A stretch of 64,000 bases of DNA, from assembly GCA_025128135.1 (NCBI GenBank), contig JAHLYW010000004.1, positions 1 to 64,000 of the forward strand, given 5' to 3'. The DNA is from Synechococcus sp. CS-1325. Its GTDB lineage: Bacteria; Cyanobacteriota; Cyanobacteriia; PCC-6307; Cyanobiaceae. The notes under the pieces were generated by a model, which searched no databases, was not told the origin of the DNA, and saw only the letters and a list, made by a program, of their open reading frames with translations. Below are positions 36,302 through 45,294 of this stretch, piece by piece. Each line of letters begins with the position of its first letter. Position 1 is the first letter of the stretch. Both the position numbers and the translations under genes were made by a program.

Positions 36302-37311
36302 TCCAACCCGTGGCGCTTGTTCTGATGCTGGCCGCTGCTGCGCTGCTCTCCTGGTGGCTGAGTGGGCGGCTGCGCCGTTATGCCATCAGCCGCGAACTGC
36401 TCGACCGGCCCAATGCCCGCACGTCCCATGCAACCCCCACTCCACGAGGGGGAGGGCTGTCGTTCGTGATTCTGGTGCTGTCGGCGCTGCCGCCTCTGAT
36501 GTTGAGCGGGCTTGTGCAGCCTCAGCTGGGTTGGGCTCTGCTGGGGGGTGGAGGAATGGTGGCGCTGGTCGGCTGGCTCGACGATCAGGGCCACCTTTCC
36601 CCGCATTGGCGCTTGCTGGCCCATCTGGGAGCGGCGCTATGGGGGCTGAGCTGGATCGGCGGTGTGGCCGGACTGGGCCCCGCGCCGCTGGTTCAGGTCG
36701 TGGCCTTCTGGTACCTGGCCTGGATGGTGAACCTGTTCAACTTCATGGATGGGATCGACGCGATCGCCAGCCTGGAGGCGATCAGCGTGGCGGGAGTGGG
36801 GGCGGCTTTGTTGATCACCTCAGGGCTGGCGGGAGTTCTGCCAGCGGTGTTGCCGCTGCTGCTGGCGGCGGCGGTTGCCGGATTCCTGGTCTGGAACTGG
36901 CCACCGGCCCAGTTGTTCATGGGAGATGCGGGCAGCGGTTTCCTGGGATTCACGCTGGGCCTGCTGACACTGCAATTAACCCATCTCTCGCCTCGGCTGG
37001 GCTGGAGCTGGCTGATCCTGGCAGGAGTGTTTCTGGTGGATGCCACCTGGACGCTGCTGCGGCGGCTCTGGAGGCGGCAGCGACCCTGGGAAGCGCACCG
37101 CAGCCATGCCTATCAGCGGGCCAGTCGCATCTGGGGGGGGCACCGGCCCGTGAGCCTGACGGTGCTGGCAATCAATCTGCTCTGGCTTGCTCCGCTGGCT
37201 GCCCTAGTGGCCGTCGGCCAACTGGAGATATGGATTGGACTTGGCCTGGCGCTGCTGCCGCTCTGGGGGCTGGCAATCGCTCAAGGGGCCGGATCGGCTG
37301 AGGGTGACTGA
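36277..37311 (+). CDS. WecA/WbpL-type glycosyl-1-phosphate transferase
   Basis: This 344-aa membrane protein of the MraY/WecA (GT4-like PNPT) superfamily starts each undecaprenyl-linked glycan by transferring a sugar-1-phosphate from its UDP form. Diagnostic blocks are GWLDDQGHLSPHWR (DDxxH-type), FNFMDGIDAIASLEA, LFMGDAGSGFLGFTL and the basic cytoplasmic PWEAHRSHAYQR loop that binds UDP-sugar. There are about ten membrane segments. The start may be ATG 36277 or TTG 36298 (TTGA overlap). WbpL-type members use UDP-FucNAc or QuiNAc, which would fit the WbpM-like dehydratase at 42748. Confidence 0.9.
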   Translation: MQAGGGRLIQPVALVLMLAAAALLSWWLSGRLRRYAISRELLDRPNARTSHATPTPRGGGLSFVILVLSALPPLMLSGLVQPQLGWALLGGGGMVALVGWLDDQGHLSPHWRLLAHLGAALWGLSWIGGVAGLGPAPLVQVVAFWYLAWMVNLFNFMDGIDAIASLEAISVAGVGAALLITSGLAGVLPAVLPLLLAAAVAGFLVWNWPPAQLFMGDAGSGFLGFTLGLLTLQLTHLSPRLGWSWLILAGVFLVDATWTLLRRLWRRQRPWEAHRSHAYQRASRIWGGHRPVSLTVLAINLLWLAPLAALVAVGQLEIWIGLGLALLPLWGLAIAQGAGSAEGD

Positions 37312-37314
37312 AGC

Positions 37315-37935
37315 TCAACGGAGCTTGATCAAACTCTGATACCGGTGCCGGTATCTGGCCACGGCAGCCAGAGGCAACAGTGCCAGGGCGGAGATGGGCC
37401 CAGGCACAGGGGCCCTGAAGCTGGTGATGGTGGTGGTGGCTGGACCCAGAGCACTGTCAGTAGAGCGCTGCCGGAATCCAAAGACATTGCCGGCATTGAC
37501 CGTGAAGCTCACCGCGCCGCTCTGGCTGTTCAGACCTGCATTGTTGGTTAACTGGGTGAAAGTACCGTTGATCGTATAACCAAATGGATCATATAATGGA
37601 CCGTCTTGGTCAGTTGTAAGGTAATTCCAATTGAACGATAAAGTTCCAGTGGCGCTGAAGGTGATTAAAAAATTGGTGTTATCCGGACCAGCACCATCAT
37701 TGGAGCTGGTCAATGAGATCGAAGTCGGCGCTCCGACGGTGCTGATGGAGCCCCCATTGAGCTGCTGGGTCCAGTTGGCCGGAGCAAAGGGACCCTGGAA
37801 GCCGTTGACAAAGCTGATCGCCTAGGCCGGGGCCGGCAGGGCCAGGGAGGCCAGAATCGCCACAGCGCCACCCATGGCAACGCTCACCCCAGGGCAACGG
37901 AGTGGCTTGGCTCCAAAAAGAGTGGGTGCTGACAT
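37315..37935 (-). pseudogene. PEP-CTERM-like secreted protein with in-frame TAG
   Basis: Leftward from ATG 37935 the frame encodes a signal peptide (VAMGGAVAILASLALPAPA), a TAG codon at 37824-37822 exactly where the AxA cleavage site ends, then about 170 residues: AISFVNGFQGPFAPANWTQQ, a Gly/Asn/Thr-rich beta-type domain, and a C-terminal sorting tail APVPGPISALALLPLAAVAR followed by a basic end (RYRHRYQ). This is the layout of a PEP-CTERM/exosortase substrate with a VPGP motif. Without readthrough the mature part could start only internally (ATG 37713) without signal peptide. A nonsense mutation or sequencing error is likely. An exosortase is encoded nearby at 41332. Confidence 0.7.
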
Positions 37936-38004
37936 TGAGCTGCCTGTGGACGGGTTCAAGAAAATTGAATGGCTTCCTGATCGGAGGTGGCCTGCGAGGG
38001 GCGA

Positions 38005-40479
38005 TCAACCATCCAACCAACGGCCGATGCGTGCCTGAAAACGCCTAAGGCGATCGCCAGTGGGCTGGTGCCCGTTGGTTGGGGACTTCTTCTGGCCGCT
38101 GGCAACGCTGGTGGGATCATCTCCATCCTCCGCGCTCGCCAATTCATATTGAGCGTAGCTGCTGGCTGGATCGTACGTACCGTAACCATAGCCGTAATCG
38201 GAGTAGCTCCACCGGCTATAGCCGTAGTCATAGCCATAAGCGCCGCTCTTCTCTCCCTTGGGACGGTGGGCATTGGTGACCACCCCGAGCAAGGGTGCGC
38301 CGGCCGCGCGGATTCGATTGGCAGTCTCGACCGGCAGAGAACGGTCCACTTTGTTGAGGCTCACCAAAAGGATGATTCCATCCAGGAGCTCTCCCAGCAG
38401 AATCGCGTCGGCAAGCCCAAGCGCCGGAGGAGTGTCGTACAGAACAATGTCGAATTGGCCGCAGGTTGCCAGATCGTTCACCAACTCGGCCATACGGGCT
38501 GAACTGAGCAACCTCGGAGGATCGGGAGGACGCCGTCCTGCCGTGAGCACAGACCAGTTGGGATAGCCTTTAACGGGAAGCACCAGCTCGCCCCAGCTGA
38601 GACCTTCCTCGGTCAGCAGGTTACTGAGCCCCTGAAGGTTATCCAGGCCGATGCGGACGTGCAACTGAGGCTGCCGCATGTCCGCATCCACCACAAGGAC
38701 CCGCTGACCGAGCTCCGAAAGTGTCTTGGCCAGGAGGGTGATCAGCAGGCTCTTACCCTCGGCCGGAATCGAGCTGGTGATCGCCAGCGAGCGCAATGGC
38801 AGATCGGTCTTCAGGAAGCGAAGGCTGGTGAACAGATTGCGCATCGCCTCCTGGTAGTAGAACCGCTGATAGCCATCGCTGCCACCCTTGAGTCCATCAA
38901 GCTTGTCGAGCTGAAAGCGCTTGCTACGCCTCAGTCCCTCGAAGAAAGCCACATAGGGCATGTGGCCCAGAAGGGGATCGGGAAGCTCATCGCGTACCTC
39001 GAGCGGGCTGTGGAAGACGTGATCGAGCCGATCGCGCAGCACAGCCACAGCGGCTCCCCCCACCAGACCCAGCAACAACCCTTGAAGCAATCCCCGGCCA
39101 ACCTTCGGCTCCACCGGGGTGAGGTTCACCTGGGCAGGTGAGATCACCTTCCAGGGGGTACTGCGCTGGGCGATCTCCAGCTGAAACAGCTCCCGGGTGC
39201 GCAGGTAGTTGGCCAGGTTGGAATCAGCGATGTCCAGTTTCTGCCTTAGGGCTTCATAGGAGCGCAGCAGGGCCGGCTGCAGCTGGAAAGCACGCTCCAG
39301 GTCGTTGATCTGACGACGGGTGGTGGCGGTGGCATTGGAATTTTCGAGTAAAGCCGCATCCACCGCCTCCAATCCCTTGCTCTGCAGCAAAGGCCGGAGC
39401 TGATCCCGGGCCGCGATCAGGCCGCGCAACTGGGGTGCATCTTGCCGATACAAGGCACGTGCTTTGGCGATCTGTTCTTCGAGGCGGCCGAGCTCATCCA
39501 ACAACGATTGGTTCGGCAGATTGGCCTCAAGACCGTCCTGACCGGACACACCCGATCCCTTGTTGCCTCCGATGCTGAAATTCCGCGCCGAGAGCTTGCC
39601 TAGGCCGACATCCCGGCGGACAGCCTGAAGCCGACTGGCTTCGCCACGCTGAAGCATCAGTTGGTTCTGAAGTGCATCCAGCTTCGAGCGGTTGGCCTTG
39701 GCTTCATCGCCTGGAACAACGAGACCGTTGGTTTTGCGGAACTGCTCCAGATCCGCCTGAAGCGCATCACTCTTGGCCTGCAAAAGCGGCGCCTGGCGGT
39801 CGAGGAACTTGAGACCCTCGTTCAGGCGCTCCTGCCGCTGGGAGAGGGCCCAGTCCAGATAGGCCTTACCGGTGAGCTTCAATCCAGCCTCAACCGTCTG
39901 CGGATCAGAACCAAAGCCCCTCACCGCAAGGACACCCCCAGCCAGCATGGTGGTGGCCTTGTCAGCGCTGACAGGCACCAGGCTCACCTCGATTCGCGGC
40001 AGCCGGGTCACCCCCTGCTTCACCAGTGTGAGAAAAACCGGATCAAGGACCACCGCACTCTCGAGCACCCGAATCAGGGTGGGCACGTCGCTGGTGAAGT
40101 TGTTCCGGGCAAGTGATTCAATCGCCGTTCCTCCATCGCCGCTGCCTGAGCCAGTGCCGCTGCTGGACGGGCGATCGTTGATCGGATCGGAAATCAACAA
40201 CAGAAACGACCCTTCATAGAGAGGCGACTGAAGCCGTTGGTAGATCGTCTGAACACCCACCGCAAGCGTGATCGCCGCCACAGTGATCAAAAACGGTCGC
40301 CGCCGCCGTCGGATCACCTTGACAAGAGCAGCGATGCTGAATCCATCGTTCTCCTTGCGGGTGCCCGTCCCCGGTCTGGGCAGACCCTGGTCGTAGGGCA
40401 TCGTCTCCGCTCCGGGAACGGAGGCAGACGATGCCGTGGGGTCGCTGCTGCTCGACATGGAACCGCTGTGAGGAGGCAT
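38005..40479 (-). CDS. Wzc-like tyrosine autokinase/Wzz co-polymerase
   Basis: A protein of about 824 aa controlling polymer length and export. The N-terminal Wzz domain has one membrane helix (RRRPFLITVAAITLAVGVQ, about residue 60) and a second before the kinase (GLLQGLLLGLVGGAAVAVL). Between them is a long coiled-coil region. The BY-kinase domain has Walker A SSIPAEGKSLL (about 568), Walker A' VLVVDADMRQP and Walker B FDIVLYDTPP. The C-terminal tail has 11 tyrosines in about 34 residues (GYDYGYSRWSYSDYGYG etc.). Alternative start is 40521; ATG 40479 leaves a 74-bp divergent promoter gap to the HpsJ-like gene. Confidence 0.9.
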   Translation of the reverse strand: MPPHSGSMSSSSDPTASSASVPGAETMPYDQGLPRPGTGTRKENDGFSIAALVKVIRRRRRPFLITVAAITLAVGVQTIYQRLQSPLYEGSFLLLISDPINDRPSSSGTGSGSGDGGTAIESLARNNFTSDVPTLIRVLESAVVLDPVFLTLVKQGVTRLPRIEVSLVPVSADKATTMLAGGVLAVRGFGSDPQTVEAGLKLTGKAYLDWALSQRQERLNEGLKFLDRQAPLLQAKSDALQADLEQFRKTNGLVVPGDEAKANRSKLDALQNQLMLQRGEASRLQAVRRDVGLGKLSARNFSIGGNKGSGVSGQDGLEANLPNQSLLDELGRLEEQIAKARALYRQDAPQLRGLIAARDQLRPLLQSKGLEAVDAALLENSNATATTRRQINDLERAFQLQPALLRSYEALRQKLDIADSNLANYLRTRELFQLEIAQRSTPWKVISPAQVNLTPVEPKVGRGLLQGLLLGLVGGAAVAVLRDRLDHVFHSPLEVRDELPDPLLGHMPYVAFFEGLRRSKRFQLDKLDGLKGGSDGYQRFYYQEAMRNLFTSLRFLKTDLPLRSLAITSSIPAEGKSLLITLLAKTLSELGQRVLVVDADMRQPQLHVRIGLDNLQGLSNLLTEEGLSWGELVLPVKGYPNWSVLTAGRRPPDPPRLLSSARMAELVNDLATCGQFDIVLYDTPPALGLADAILLGELLDGIILLVSLNKVDRSLPVETANRIRAAGAPLLGVVTNAHRPKGEKSGAYGYDYGYSRWSYSDYGYGYGTYDPASSYAQYELASAEDGDDPTSVASGQKKSPTNGHQPTGDRLRRFQARIGRWLDG

Positions 40480-40553
40480 TGGCTTCAGCCTGCATGGTAT
40501 CTGCGTCTCCTGGCAACGCATGTGTTCAGATACAGGCCCCGTAAGATCAGCAG

Positions 40554-41348
40554 ATGGGAGACGGCTTGTCAGCAGTGGGGTTTGGTCTCCGGCGGGGACG
40601 GAGCTTTTTCCGGATCACGGCCTACACATTGATCCTTGTCTTTGTCTTCAACACCCTTCCAACGTTTCTCCCCTTCCCCTTCGGCCAGAATCAGGCTCTG
40701 CTGAACGCCCTGCAACAGCTGGTTGAACGTTCCACGCTTCCGGTGGTGTCCCTGGTTTTCCTTTACCAGGGCTTCGTGGATGGGGCGTTGCCGGCTCTGT
40801 GGGAATACCGCCTCGCCCTTGCCGTTCGCCCTCTGCTCGGCCTGGTGGCCCTGGGCTACCTTCTGATCGCCATTTCCATAGTGGCGTTGAGCCTGCAGCT
40901 GCAGAGCGATGGCATCAGGCAGCTCGAAAGTCAGCGGCTGGACAACCTCAATCTCGTAATCGGCTACGAAAAGAGACTGATGGCTGCCACCGATGTGTCA
41001 CAGCTCCGTGCGGTTCTCGACGAGCAACCCGCCTTCCGCCCCCTGATGCGTGACACCACAGCGGCACTTGGCACTGTTGATCGCCCCCTGGTTGAGCAAC
41101 GACAGGCCGCAAAAACACTGATGGATCGAGCCGAAGCAGATCTTCAGTACCAGTTCCTGCGTCGCCGGGCAGATCTGGCCGGGAGCCTCACCAACCAGGG
41201 AGCGCGACTTTCGCTCTCCTCGCTCTCCTATACAGGCTTTTACCTGCTCATCAGCCTTCTCTGGCCACGCTCTGACCCGGATCTGGAAGAGCGAATCCGC
41301 CAAGCCAGGATTGTCAAAGCTGATGAGGACAATGCGCCGGGAGAGTGA
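40554..41348 (+). CDS. HpsJ-like protein, cyanoexosortase-associated
   Basis: A 264-aa membrane protein: FRITAYTLILVFVFNTLPTF (TM1, about residues 20-40), LPVVSLVFLYQGFVDGALPALWEY, a second hydrophobic stretch (LLGLVALGYLLIAISIVAL), a long helical region with LQLQSDGIRQLESQ, and a final LSYTGFYLLISLLWP segment. This matches the HpsJ family, which in cyanobacteria often sits beside an exosortase. The exosortase gene overlaps its 3' end. It is divergent from the Wzc-like gene, with a 74-bp shared upstream region. Biochemical function is unknown; a membrane complex with the exosortase is inferred. Confidence 0.7.
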   Translation: MGDGLSAVGFGLRRGRSFFRITAYTLILVFVFNTLPTFLPFPFGQNQALLNALQQLVERSTLPVVSLVFLYQGFVDGALPALWEYRLALAVRPLLGLVALGYLLIAISIVALSLQLQSDGIRQLESQRLDNLNLVIGYEKRLMAATDVSQLRAVLDEQPAFRPLMRDTTAALGTVDRPLVEQRQAAKTLMDRAEADLQYQFLRRRADLAGSLTNQGARLSLSSLSYTGFYLLISLLWPRSDPDLEERIRQARIVKADEDNAPGE

Positions 41349-42180
41349 GGTCTGGCTCGTCCTGCTGGCGGGGTTGGTGAGCACCCAGCTCACCCTGCTG
41401 ATTCGAGGCGGGGTAACGGCCTTCGCCATCATGGCGCTGTTGTCATGGGGCGGCGGTGGAACACTGTTGTGGGATTGCTTTCAAGAGAACAATCGTCCGC
41501 CTCCGCGCTTGCTTCACTTGCTGACAGGCCTGTCTCTTCTGCTGTGGTCTCTGATTGTGATGAGTGTGGCAGCAAGGCTTTACGACCCCTTGCTGCTGCT
41601 TGTTCCCGTCTCCGGGCTGCTCGGCCTTGCACTGGTTGCGGGAGTGAAACCAACCAGTCCAACCACAGGTCAGCTGGCAATGATGGGCATGCTGCTCCCC
41701 GCCCAGGTGGTGATCAACCGCTTTTTACCAACGCATGCCCTGGCCCTGCTCACGGCACACGTATCGGCATTCCTGCTCTGGCTGATGGGTCAACCCGCCA
41801 CTGCCATGGGCACTTCAATAGTGATGCCGGGGAAGGAGCTGGTCGTGGATCTCAGCTGCACGGGTGTGAACATGATGAGCCTAAGCCTGGCCACTATTGT
41901 GGTAATGGCACTGTTAATTCCAGTACTCCCTTGGAACTGGCTACTTTGCCTGGCAAGTGCATCCCTGCTGATGGCCTTCACCATCAATTCATTGCGAATC
42001 GCCCTACTCGGCTTCATGACGGATCCCATCGGCACAGGCTGGCTGGAAACACTTCAGAGTTTCCATTTCTGGCATCAGGGCGCGGGCTCACAGATGTTCT
42101 CCGTTGTGACAGCTGGATTAACCTGCATGCTGCTGCTGGCAGCAATCGAGTTCAAGTGGCAAAAGGAAAAAAGGCAATAA
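41332..42180 (+). CDS. Cyanoexosortase
   Basis: A polytopic membrane protein of about 282 aa. VVDLSCTGVNMMSLS holds the catalytic Cys (residue 176), FTINSLRIALLGF the conserved Arg (about 222) and LQSFHFWHQGAG the His region (about 245-248), the Cys-Arg-His set of exosortases. It has about eight membrane segments. These enzymes cleave the C-terminal PEP-CTERM tail of surface proteins. The start is ambiguous: TTG 41311, ATG 41323 or ATG 41332. HpsJ-like upstream and EpsI-like downstream support the cyanobacterial exosortase type; subtype (A or C) cannot be decided. A candidate substrate is at 37315-37935. Confidence 0.8.
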   Translation: MRRESEVWLVLLAGLVSTQLTLLIRGGVTAFAIMALLSWGGGGTLLWDCFQENNRPPPRLLHLLTGLSLLLWSLIVMSVAARLYDPLLLLVPVSGLLGLALVAGVKPTSPTTGQLAMMGMLLPAQVVINRFLPTHALALLTAHVSAFLLWLMGQPATAMGTSIVMPGKELVVDLSCTGVNMMSLSLATIVVMALLIPVLPWNWLLCLASASLLMAFTINSLRIALLGFMTDPIGTGWLETLQSFHFWHQGAGSQMFSVVTAGLTCMLLLAAIEFKWQKEKRQ

Positions 42181-42181
42181 A

Positions 42182-42751
42182 GTGAACTGGTCAAAGACTT
42201 TTTCAATCATATTCCTAGCAGGTTGGTCTGGTTTTATCAGTGTAGAGAGCTGGTTCCGCCCACACGGCCCAAGCAATCCCTACCTCTTTCCAGAGGCAAT
42301 CAATCTGGATGGAGCGAGGCTTCACAAGTTCAAAACTGAAGTGAAAGAGACTACGCTACCGACAGAGGTAAGCATTCGAGACTCGGCAGATTACAGAACA
42401 CCAGACGGGAAGAGTTACCTCTTTCTCAAATGGATTACACTATCATCAAGCGGCACAGGAATCTTTTTCCCAATAGAAAAGGTCTCGGAATCCATTCTAG
42501 GCCCTCAAGGTCGTGGGTACTGCCAAGTCCTCAGCCCCAAAGACTTACCCCCGACCTTGATAAAATCGGCAGAAGGCTATCAATCGATGATCGGGAAAAG
42601 GAAGCCTTCCGAAATGCACTTGATCCAGTGGCTCCTAGGACTGAAACCACTCATGGCCCATGGCTGTTTATGGATCGGCCGAACCGGCCAAGGTTCTAGG
42701 CAAGGAAGCATGCAAGCTATTGATCTACCACTGAAACGAATGCAACGATGA
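42182..42751 (+). CDS. Exosortase-associated EpsI-like protein
   Basis: A 189-aa protein starting at GTG 42182, one base after the exosortase stop. One N-terminal hydrophobic segment (SIIFLAGWSGFISVESWF) is followed by an extracytoplasmic part with RTPDGKSYLFLKWITLSSSG and ESILGPQGRGYCQVLSP. The architecture and position match cyanoexosortase system-associated (EpsI-like) proteins, usually encoded next to an exosortase. Its last codons overlap the CapD-like start (ATGA). The gene is AT-richer than the upstream kinase. Confidence 0.65.
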   Translation: MNWSKTFSIIFLAGWSGFISVESWFRPHGPSNPYLFPEAINLDGARLHKFKTEVKETTLPTEVSIRDSADYRTPDGKSYLFLKWITLSSSGTGIFFPIEKVSESILGPQGRGYCQVLSPKDLPPTLIKSAEGYQSMIGKRKPSEMHLIQWLLGLKPLMAHGCLWIGRTGQGSRQGSMQAIDLPLKRMQR

Positions 42752-44739
42752 AGCACGAACACAACAAAGGCTTCCTGATTCGCCGCAGTTTACTACTGGC
42801 TTTAGACACCTTTCTGATCAGTGCTTCCTTCCTGGCAACGTTCTATCTCCGAATGCAAGGAGATATCATGACCTATTTAATTGCATACCGTGAACTGCTG
42901 GCTTGGGCGGTTTTGATTGGCATCACGGTTCTGGCCAGTAGTGGCTGGTATAGAAGTCTTACCCGCTATTCAGGCAGCTTATCTCTATACGGACTGCTAC
43001 CCCGTTCAGGACTATTTGTGTTGCTGCTGCTGCTGATCAGCACACTCCAGGGCGGTTCCCAGCCACCCCGTTCTTTTTGGCTGATCTTCTGGTTGCTGTT
43101 CTCATTCAGCACGATTACAAGCCGCATTCTTCTTCGCGATCTGCTGAGGCTGAGCTTAAAAGGCTTGCTTCAGAAGCCAGGCAAACCCACAATCATTTAC
43201 GGGGTCGGGAACGCAGCCCTACGCCTTTATGAAGATCTTCGCAATGACCAACGCTTTCGATTGGTAGCCGCAATCGACGACGATCCTGCTTGTTGGGGCA
43301 GACGCATTCAGAATCTGCCAATCCACTCACCAGATAATCTTGGCAAACTGATCTCGCGACACGGCATCGAACAAGTATTGCTGGCTCGCACTGGAGATAC
43401 AAAACGAGGTCAGCGTCAGATTGTGGATCACCTCAGTGGCCTTGGCCTCAATGTACTGGTGATGCCAACACTTCGCCAACTGGCAAGCGGCGAACGATTG
43501 GCCTCCGATCTGAGGCCCATTGCAATTGAAGACTTGCTCGGCCGCGAACCGAGCGAAGCGGATCCGAAGCTTCTGGCAGCAGCAATCAAGGGACGCTGCG
43601 TTCTGGTCACCGGTGCAGGTGGCTCAATTGGGACAGAACTCTGCAGACAGATTCTTCGACTGAAGCCCACCCGGCTAGTGCTGTTAGAGCGCAACGAATA
43701 CTCCCTTTACAGCATAGAACAGGAACTGAAGCAGAATGCACTACAAGAAAAGGTATCCGTTCCTCCCGTGCGTGCTGTACTTGCTGACTCTCGAAAACAA
43801 GGTTACTTGGAGAAGATCCTTCTTGAACAGGGTGTGAATGTGATGTTCCACGCTGCAGCGTATAAGCACGTACCGCTGGTGGAGGTCAATCTCTGCAACG
43901 GTGTCGAGAACAACATTCACTCGACCCAGTCGGCTCTCCAAGCTGCTATCAACTGTCAACTGGATCGCTTCATTTTGATCTCCACAGACAAGGCAGTTCG
44001 ACCCACCAACGCGATGGGTGCCAGTAAACGAGTCTGTGAACTCCTCGTCCAGGCAGCAGCTCAGGAAATCGCAGCTTCAGGGTCTGGAACAATCTGCACG
44101 ATGGTTCGTTTTGGGAATGTGCTCGGTTCTTCTGGTTCCGTAATTCCACTCTTCCGAAAGCAAATATCCCGCGGCGGCCCGATCACCGTTACCCATCCAG
44201 AAATGACCCGATACTTCATGACCATCCAGGAGGCTGCCCAGCTGGTGCTTCAAGCAGCTGGGATGGCTAAGGGTGGAGAGGTATTTCTACTCGACATGGG
44301 TGAGCCGGTTAAGATTCTCAATCTAGCCAGACAGATGGTCCAGCTTTCCGGATTATCTGTACACAATGAAAACGGAAGCCAAGGGGATATCGAAATTCAT
44401 TTCACTGGGCTGCGACCAGGCGAAAAACTATACGAGGAACTACTGATCAGCGCTGTTGATATCTGCACTGACAATCCACTGATCTACCAAGCCAGGGAGA
44501 ACAGCCTGAAACCAGAAGTACTTCGCAAATTTATGCTAGAGATGGATCAAGCCATTGATGAAATGAATCCCGAATGGGTCAAATCTCTGTTGCAGCAGAT
44601 GGTTGATGGCTATCAGGATGCACCCACGAATGCATTCGGGCCGCCGGCCATGGCAACTGAAGATTTAGGACGAACAGAAATGAACACCTTGAATATCAGC
44701 AGACGACTCCGTTCTCCATTTGCACCTCCCAGCAACTGA
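42748..44739 (+). CDS. WbpM/CapD-like NDP-sugar 4,6-dehydratase
   Basis: A 663-aa membrane-anchored extended SDR. Four or five N-terminal membrane helices (SLLLALDTFLISASFLATFY first) are followed by a first Rossmann-like region (PTIIYGVGNAALRLYE) and the catalytic domain: VLVTGAGGSIGTELCRQI (NAD-binding), MFHAAAYKHVPLVE, ISTDKAVRPTNAMGASKR (SMK-type triad, Met in place of Tyr as in WbpM/PglF) and GLRPGEKLYEELL. It converts UDP-GlcNAc to the 4-keto-6-deoxy sugar for QuiNAc/FucNAc-type residues, a natural partner of the WbpL-type transferase at 36277. It is coupled to the EpsI-like gene by ATGA. Confidence 0.9.
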   Translation: MKHEHNKGFLIRRSLLLALDTFLISASFLATFYLRMQGDIMTYLIAYRELLAWAVLIGITVLASSGWYRSLTRYSGSLSLYGLLPRSGLFVLLLLLISTLQGGSQPPRSFWLIFWLLFSFSTITSRILLRDLLRLSLKGLLQKPGKPTIIYGVGNAALRLYEDLRNDQRFRLVAAIDDDPACWGRRIQNLPIHSPDNLGKLISRHGIEQVLLARTGDTKRGQRQIVDHLSGLGLNVLVMPTLRQLASGERLASDLRPIAIEDLLGREPSEADPKLLAAAIKGRCVLVTGAGGSIGTELCRQILRLKPTRLVLLERNEYSLYSIEQELKQNALQEKVSVPPVRAVLADSRKQGYLEKILLEQGVNVMFHAAAYKHVPLVEVNLCNGVENNIHSTQSALQAAINCQLDRFILISTDKAVRPTNAMGASKRVCELLVQAAAQEIAASGSGTICTMVRFGNVLGSSGSVIPLFRKQISRGGPITVTHPEMTRYFMTIQEAAQLVLQAAGMAKGGEVFLLDMGEPVKILNLARQMVQLSGLSVHNENGSQGDIEIHFTGLRPGEKLYEELLISAVDICTDNPLIYQARENSLKPEVLRKFMLEMDQAIDEMNPEWVKSLLQQMVDGYQDAPTNAFGPPAMATEDLGRTEMNTLNISRRLRSPFAPPSN

Positions 44740-44962
44740 GGGCAAAGCGATGATCACACCATCCTTCGATGCCAAGGCTATTCAGGCTCTTCCTCCACAG
44801 CACCCCGGCCGATTGTGACGCCCCTCCGAAAATACGAAACTGAGATCGCTGGCTCCACCAATATCAAGACGCAAAAACTCTCAAGCAAGCGTAGCGAATG
44901 GCAGCAACATCGCCAATTGACATCTGGCAGTTTGGAGAGGTTCGAGCTGTGGAGCACTCCCG

Positions 44963-45294
44963 ATGAGCGAGCAGAGCATTCCAGGCTGCCAGGCAGAATC
45001 CACTGATTCAGACATTATCTGTCGGAGCAAAATCTCTAAACCAAACAGCTTGCCTGCTGGGCAGTACGCTGCCATTACCGAAGCCATCAAGCGATTGCGC
45101 CTCAAACGCTGGATGCCATTGATTGAGCGCTGTGAACAGGGCTGATCAGCGAGAACCACACAGCCAGTATCGAGATCATGCTCAAAAGATTCGACCGATG
45201 GAGCGTGCCATCAGAAAAAATGTCCATGGAAGGCTGGCAGGCCATACTTGACGACGCAAGTGCTAACTTTCGTCCGCGGAAGGAAGAGTATTGA
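44963..45294 (+). pseudogene. Possible decayed protein gene
   Basis: Frame A (44963-45145) ends LKRWMPLIERCEQG. Read without that stop in frame B, GLISENHTASIEIMLKRFDR continues to DDASANFRPRKEEY with stop at 45292-45294. The two halves are compatible with one frameshifted small protein, but I recognise no family and random reading cannot be excluded. Confidence 0.25.

Noticed and set aside
36030..37301. 423-codon plus-strand ORF overlapping SDR and WecA-like genes
   Set aside because: It is a frame shadow: the WecA-like frame contains all membrane and DDxxD-type motifs, whereas this one is Arg/Gly/Ala-rich without structure.
37311..37326. Hairpin AAGCTC-AACG-GAGCTT as a bidirectional terminator
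   Set aside because: The stem is only 6 bp, no T-run follows on either strand, and it overlaps the end of the PEP-CTERM-like gene.
38140..38245. Tyr-Gly periodic stretch as a DNA tandem repeat or CRISPR-like array
   Set aside because: It is an in-frame low-complexity protein tail without identical spacer/repeat units.
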